Assembly (NCBI GenBank): GCA_946886425.1
Contig: CAMPIP010000090.1
Span: 1 to 9,272, forward strand
From: an uncultured Actinomycetes bacterium
GTDB lineage: Bacteria > Actinomycetota > Thermoleophilia > Solirubrobacterales > 70-9
Direction of reading: 5' to 3'
DNA: 9,272 bases
The notes below the pieces were generated by a model that searched no databases, was not told the DNA's origin, and was given only the letters and a program-made list of their open reading frames with translations. A program made the translations under genes and the position numbers. Below, piece after piece: positions 5,790 through 9,272 of the stretch (the first letter of the stretch is position 1; each line of letters begins with the position of its first letter).

Positions 5790-6536
5790 ATGGCCCTCTC
5801 CGAGCAGCCGACCCGGCCGCCGGAATCGGCCAGCCGCCCGCGCAAGGCGCTGACGATCGGGGCGGTCTGCAAGATCCTCCAGAACGAATTCGACGACGTC
5901 TCGATCTCGAAGATCCGCTACCTCGAGGACCAGAAGCTGCTCAGCCCGCGCCGCACCTCGGGCGGCTACCGGCTCTACAGCCAGGCCGACGTGGAAAGGC
6001 TGCGGACGATCCTGCGCCTGCAGCGCGACGAGTTCCTGCCCCTGCGGGTGATCCGCCAGGAGCTCGCCGCCGGCAACGAGATCGGGATCGCCGACAGCAA
6101 CGAGCGCCGGCCATCGAGCGGCTCGGTCCGGCGGGCGATCCTGGTCGAGACCTCGCGCGCCCACCTCACCCTCGACGAGGTGATCGAGGAGACCGGGGCC
6201 CGCGAGGAGCTGATCGCCGAGCTGGAGAACTTCGGGATCGTCCAACCGGAGAAGCGCGACGGCAAGGTCGTCTACGACGAGACCGACCAGGAGATCGTCC
6301 GCGCCGCCAACGAACTGGCGCGCTTCGGGGTCGGCGCCCGCAACCTGCGCATCTTCCGCTCCTCGGCCGACCGCGAGGCGAACCTGCTGGAAGCGCTGCT
6401 CGGGCCCTCGCTGCGCTCGCGTAACCCGGAGCGCCGCAAGGAGGCGCTGCAGAGCCTGGAAAGCCTGGCGGCGACGGTCAGCCACCTCAAGCACCTCCTG
6501 CTCGTGCGCGATCTGCGCCGGCTGGCGGGCGAGTAG
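5790..6536 (+). CDS. ftsR: MerR-family transcriptional regulator, FtsR-like
   Basis: The 248-residue protein has an N-terminal MerR winged helix (about 20-90). Its sequence LTIGAVCKILQNEFDDVSIS then KIRYLEDQKLLSPRRTSGGYRLY resembles FtsR (mycobacterial Rv1828), including the following QRDEFLPLRVIRQEL segment. A second winged-helix-like unit follows (HLTLDEVIEETGAREELIAEL through GKVVYDETDQEIV), then a helical C-terminus (about 175-248). This tandem layout without a small-molecule domain is characteristic of FtsR, which in Corynebacterium activates ftsZ and affects cell division. The position after a GarA-like FHA gene repeats the mycobacterial garA–ftsR pair. ATG 5790 is the only plausible start. 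Its best Shine-Dalgarno, GGGAG (5774-5778, 11 nt upstream), lies inside the right terminal repeat of the preceding element. The target genes are inferred. Confidence 0.88.
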   Translation: MALSEQPTRPPESASRPRKALTIGAVCKILQNEFDDVSISKIRYLEDQKLLSPRRTSGGYRLYSQADVERLRTILRLQRDEFLPLRVIRQELAAGNEIGIADSNERRPSSGSVRRAILVETSRAHLTLDEVIEETGAREELIAELENFGIVQPEKRDGKVVYDETDQEIVRAANELARFGVGARNLRIFRSSADREANLLEALLGPSLRSRNPERRKEALQSLESLAATVSHLKHLLLVRDLRRLAGE

Positions 6537-6546
6537 CGCCCGGACC

Positions 6547-6996
6547 GTGCCCAGCGTCAGCCGGCGACGGACGATCGCCGCCCCAGTCGCCGAGGTCTGG
6601 AAGCTCGTCTCCGACCCCTACAACCTGCCGCGATGGTGGCCGCGGGTCGGGCGGGTCGAGAACGTCGACGACAAGGGCGGGCGACGCAGCCAGTGGACCA
6701 AGGTCCTGGAAACCTCGGAGGGGAGGGGCGTGCGGGCCGACTTCCGCTGCCTCAGCTCGGCCGAGAACGAGCGCTACGTCTGGGAGCAGCAGCTCGAGGG
6801 CTCGCCCTTCGCCAAGCACCTGCGCTCCTCGGAGATCGAGATCCACCTGCGCCCGGAGGGCGATGGCACCGAGGTCGAGTTGACCTCGGACCAGACCCTG
6901 CGCGGGATGTCCCGGCTCGGCTCGCCGATGATGCGCAGCGGCCAGGGCGAGATCCTCGAGGAGGCGCTCGACGGCCTCGAGGAGGCGCTCTCGTGA
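6547..6996 (+). CDS. SRPBCC-fold protein (polyketide cyclase/dehydrase-like)
   Basis: This 149-residue protein has the helix-grip pattern. It begins SRRRTIAAPVAEVWKLVSDPYNLPRWWPRV, continues with a run of beta strands, and ends in a long amphipathic helix (about 120-149, GSPMMRSGQGEILEEALDGLEEAL). Such proteins bind a hydrophobic ligand in a deep cavity; some are cyclases and many have unknown roles. No catalytic residue can be assigned. The start is GTG, 10 nt after the MerR stop, with only a weak purine run upstream (GGGCGAG). The end overlaps the next gene by 4 nt, which suggests joint expression with the FAD enzyme and perhaps a lipid-related ligand, though that is inference. Confidence 0.85.
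   Translation: MPSVSRRRTIAAPVAEVWKLVSDPYNLPRWWPRVGRVENVDDKGGRRSQWTKVLETSEGRGVRADFRCLSSAENERYVWEQQLEGSPFAKHLRSSEIEIHLRPEGDGTEVELTSDQTLRGMSRLGSPMMRSGQGEILEEALDGLEEALS
6981..6985 (+). promoter_or_regulatory. Shine-Dalgarno GGAGG that sets the oxidase start
   Basis: GGAGG lies inside the end of the SRPBCC gene, 7 nt before GTG 6993. It fixes the oxidase start at 6993, although the same frame is open far upstream to 6633. Confidence 0.7.
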
Positions 6997-8621
6997 CCCC
7001 GCGGCGCGACGCCTCCTGGTGGGGCTGGGGCGACCCGTCGATTCGGCCGGAGCTCGACGAGGCGGCGCTCGACGTGCTGCGCGAGCGGGTCGGCGAGCTG
7101 GAGCCGTGGCCGCTGGCGCGCGAGCTCGGTGACTTTCCGCTCCCGCCCGCGGAGCCGCTCCCGCCCGCGATAGCCAAGGCGGTCGGGGTCGAGAACGTCT
7201 TCACGGGCGACGAGGACCGGCTGCGCCACGCGGTCGGGCGCGGCTACGCCGATCTCGCGCAGCTGCGCCTCGGTGCCCTGGACGGGGCGCCGGACGCGGT
7301 CGTGACGCCCGCCGACGCCGCCGCGGTGCGGCGCCTGCTCGACGTCTGCGCGGCCGAGGGGATCGCCGTGGTCCCGTTCGGCGGCGGCACCAGCGTCGTC
7401 GGCGGGGTCGCGCCGCTGCGCGGCTCCCACGGCCGCCTGGTCAGCCTCGACCTCACCGCCCTGCGCGACGTCGAGGTCGACCGCACCTCCCTGACCGCCC
7501 GGCTCGGTGCCGGCCTGCGCGGCCCGGAGGCGGAGGCGGCGCTGGCGGAGCAGGGCCTGACCATCGGCCACTTCCCGCAATCCTTCGAGTACGCGACGGT
7601 CGGCGGCTTCGCCGCCACCCGCTCGGCCGGGCAGGCATCGAGCGGCTACGGGCGCTTCGACTCCCTGGTCAGCTCGGTGCGCCTACAGGCGCCCGCCGGG
7701 GACCTGGAGACGCTGGAGACGCCACACACGGCCGCTGGACCGGCCATGCGCGAGCTCGTCGTCGGCTCCGAGGGCGTCCTCGGCGTCATCCCCGACGTCA
7801 CCGTGCGGGTGCGACCGGCACCGCCGCAGCGCCGCTACGAGGCCTGGATCGCCGAGAGCTTCGCCGCCGGCGCCGAGATCGTCAGGGGGATGGCGCAGGG
7901 ACCCGGGCTGCCGGACATCATCCGGATCTCCGACGAGGAGGAGACCGAGGGCTCGCTGGCGCTATCCGGGCCGCGCGGCGCTGCCGGCAAGGCCTTCGAC
8001 AGCTACCTCGGCTTGCGCCGCCGCCGCCGCGGCGCCCTCGTGATCGTCGGCTTCGAGGGCGAGGAGGAGGCGGTGGCGCGCCGCCGCGCCCTGGCCGTGC
8101 GCGAGCTGCGCGCCGGCGGGGCCGTCTACCTCGGCCAGGCGGCGGGCCGCTCCTGGGAGCACGGCCGCTACCAGGGCCCCTACCTGCGCGACACGCTGAT
8201 GGGGATGGGGGCAATGGTGGAGACCCTGGAGACCTCGCAGACCTGGAGCCGGCTCGGCGACCTGCACGGAGCCGTCGGCGACGCGATCCGCCGCGCCCTG
8301 GACGAACAGGGGACGCCGGGCATCGTCTGGTGCCACCTCTCGCACGCCTACCCCGACGGCGCCTCGCTGTACTTCACCTTCATCTCGCGCCGCCGCCCAG
8401 GGGCCGAGCTCGAGCAGTGGCGCCAGGTCAAGCGAGCCGCCTGCGAGGCGATCGTCGCCAACGGCGCCACGATCACCCACCACCACGCGGTCGGTCGCGA
8501 CCATGCCCCTTACATGGAGGCCGAGGTGGGCGCGACAGGCCTGGAGGCGCTGCGGGCCGTCAAGGAGCGGCTCGACCCGGCCGGGATCATGAACCCCGGC
8601 AAGCTGCTGCCGGTCGCCTGA
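6993..8621 (+). CDS. FAD-binding oxidase, alkyldihydroxyacetonephosphate synthase (AGPS)-like
   Basis: This 542-residue protein belongs to the vanillyl-alcohol-oxidase/PCMH FAD family, AGPS branch. It starts with the branch's WWGWGDPS sequence. The FAD-binding segment PFGGGTSVVGG is at 128-138 and HFPQSFEYATVGGFAATRSAGQ starts at H193. The C-terminal half has SHAYPDGASLYFTF (Y460), the three-histidine motif HHH (496-498) important in AGPS, and a closing NPGKLLP. AGPS exchanges the acyl chain of acyl-DHAP for a fatty alcohol, the first ether-bond step of ether lipids. The sequence resembles mycobacterial Rv3107c (annotated agpS). Many bacterial members are untested, so another oxidase substrate is possible. 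The start GTG overlaps the SRPBCC stop (GTGA). Confidence 0.9.
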   Translation: MTPRRDASWWGWGDPSIRPELDEAALDVLRERVGELEPWPLARELGDFPLPPAEPLPPAIAKAVGVENVFTGDEDRLRHAVGRGYADLAQLRLGALDGAPDAVVTPADAAAVRRLLDVCAAEGIAVVPFGGGTSVVGGVAPLRGSHGRLVSLDLTALRDVEVDRTSLTARLGAGLRGPEAEAALAEQGLTIGHFPQSFEYATVGGFAATRSAGQASSGYGRFDSLVSSVRLQAPAGDLETLETPHTAAGPAMRELVVGSEGVLGVIPDVTVRVRPAPPQRRYEAWIAESFAAGAEIVRGMAQGPGLPDIIRISDEEETEGSLALSGPRGAAGKAFDSYLGLRRRRRGALVIVGFEGEEEAVARRRALAVRELRAGGAVYLGQAAGRSWEHGRYQGPYLRDTLMGMGAMVETLETSQTWSRLGDLHGAVGDAIRRALDEQGTPGIVWCHLSHAYPDGASLYFTFISRRRPGAELEQWRQVKRAACEAIVANGATITHHHAVGRDHAPYMEAEVGATGLEALRAVKERLDPAGIMNPGKLLPVA

Positions 8622-8622
8622 G

Positions 8623-9216
8623 CTATTCGGCTTCTTCGGCCGCGACTTCGATCGCGGGACCGGTGATCTCGCCGCGGAGGACGCTGACGCCAACGTGCTC
8701 GGGCAGTCGCTTTGCCTTTTTCGACTTGGCGACCGCGGCCGCGTAGGCGGCGTTGTCGGTCAGGGAGATGTCGATCTGGTCGAAGGCGCCGCCGGCGACG
8801 TAGGAGAGCAATTCGGTCGGGATCGGCAGCTGCGCGGCGATGCCGCCCGATTTCGTCACCTTCACGGCGCCGACCCGCAGCGCCAGTTTCGGTGACTTGT
8901 AGAGCCAGATCGCGTACGAGGAACCCTGCGGCGAGGGCTCCAGCCCGGTCGCTTCGACCTGCAGGACGACGTTCTGTTTTACCCGTCCGAAGACCGCCCG
9001 CCCTTCGGCGTCGCTGCCATCGACGGGGGAGAGGATCGCCTGGGTCAGGTCGGAGTTTTCGGAGGCCGCGGTCGTCGTGGTGCCACTGCCACCGGAGGAG
9101 CCGGCGCTGGGCGAGCCGCTGTCGTCGGACCCGCCGACGATCAGGACGACCACGATCGCGATCAGGGCCAGCAGGCCAGCGCCGATCGCCGCCTGGACGC
9201 CGCGATCCTTGGGCAT
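8623..9216 (-). CDS. Single-pass membrane protein with RskA-like extracytoplasmic domain; possibly N-terminally incomplete
   Basis: From the first in-window ATG the protein has 197 residues. A short basic N-terminus is followed by a membrane helix at about 9-28, a Ser/Gly/Thr-rich linker (about 30-52) and a soluble domain (about 55-197). The domain contains GRAVFGRVKQNVVLQVEATG and SSYAIWLYKS (Y101, W104), reminiscent of the outer domain of RskA-type anti-sigma-K factors, where a YxLWL-like strand is common. The N-in orientation fits. The ATG at 9216 has no Shine-Dalgarno. The frame stays open through the 18 upstream codons to the window edge with coding-like third-position G/C, so the true start, and any cytoplasmic sigma-binding domain, may lie beyond 9272. 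It converges on the oxidase gene with 1 nt between stops. The family call is tentative. Confidence 0.72.
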   Translation of the reverse strand: MPKDRGVQAAIGAGLLALIAIVVVLIVGGSDDSGSPSAGSSGGSGTTTTAASENSDLTQAILSPVDGSDAEGRAVFGRVKQNVVLQVEATGLEPSPQGSSYAIWLYKSPKLALRVGAVKVTKSGGIAAQLPIPTELLSYVAGGAFDQIDISLTDNAAYAAAVAKSKKAKRLPEHVGVSVLRGEITGPAIEVAAEEAE

Positions 9217-9272
9217 GTTGAGCTTGGGACGGCCGGCGGGGGCTGGCCTGCTGGCCCTGATCGCGATCGTGG

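Noticed and set aside
6633..6992. Upstream extension of the FAD oxidase frame through the SRPBCC gene
   Set aside because: The upstream part is Arg/Gly/Ala-rich nonsense overlapping a recognisable gene. GGAGG 7 nt before GTG 6993 and the family N-terminus (WWGWGDPS) fix the start at 6993.
8640..8657. CCGCGA-6 nt-TCGCGG hairpin near the convergent gene ends, as a terminator
   Set aside because: It lies within the coding end of the minus-strand gene, has no T-tract, and a stem this short is common in GC-rich DNA.

Overview
The window is GC-rich, densely packed bacterial DNA. It looks like a deep-branching actinobacterium, most likely Thermoleophilia/Solirubrobacterales. The reasons are the strong G/C bias at third codon positions, the dxr–rip1–ispG order known from Actinobacteria, an archaeal/eukaryote-type prolyl-tRNA synthetase, a GarA-like FHA gene next to an FtsR-like MerR gene, and a single-motif RsiG of the kind known from basal Actinobacteria. 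The taxonomic call is inference; no rRNA is present.

Region 1 (1-4744, + strand) is a housekeeping block. It holds the 3' end of dxr (MEP isoprenoid pathway), a site-2 protease (RseP/Rip1) overlapping it by 4 nt, ispG (a later MEP enzyme), proS and a CDP-alcohol phosphatidyltransferase. ispG and proS have no clear Shine-Dalgarno but carry -10-like hexamers just ahead of their start codons, so they may be leaderless.

Region 2 (4745-6536, + strand) is the most interesting part. A near-consensus sigma-A promoter (TTGAAC-18 nt-TATAAT) overlaps an inverted repeat. It drives a 90-residue coiled-coil protein carrying one complete c-di-GMP-binding motif of the RsiG anti-sigma family (E27, S31, R34, H38, D42). 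Next come a zinc-ribbon/FHA protein resembling GarA, with a threonine pair that could be a kinase site, and an FtsR-like tandem-winged-helix MerR regulator. A roughly 165-bp palindromic element with perfect 15-bp terminal inverted repeats sits exactly between the FHA and MerR genes and supplies the likely ribosome-binding site of the latter. The block brings together possible c-di-GMP, Ser/Thr-phosphorylation and cell-division control.

Region 3 (6547-8621, + strand) holds an SRPBCC-fold protein overlapping by 4 nt an AGPS-like FAD-binding oxidase. Region 4 (8623-9272, - strand) is a convergent gene for a single-pass membrane protein with an RskA-like extracytoplasmic domain; its reading frame stays open to the window edge. 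There is no gene-free stretch over 300 bases, and I saw no tRNA, rRNA, CRISPR array or transposase.
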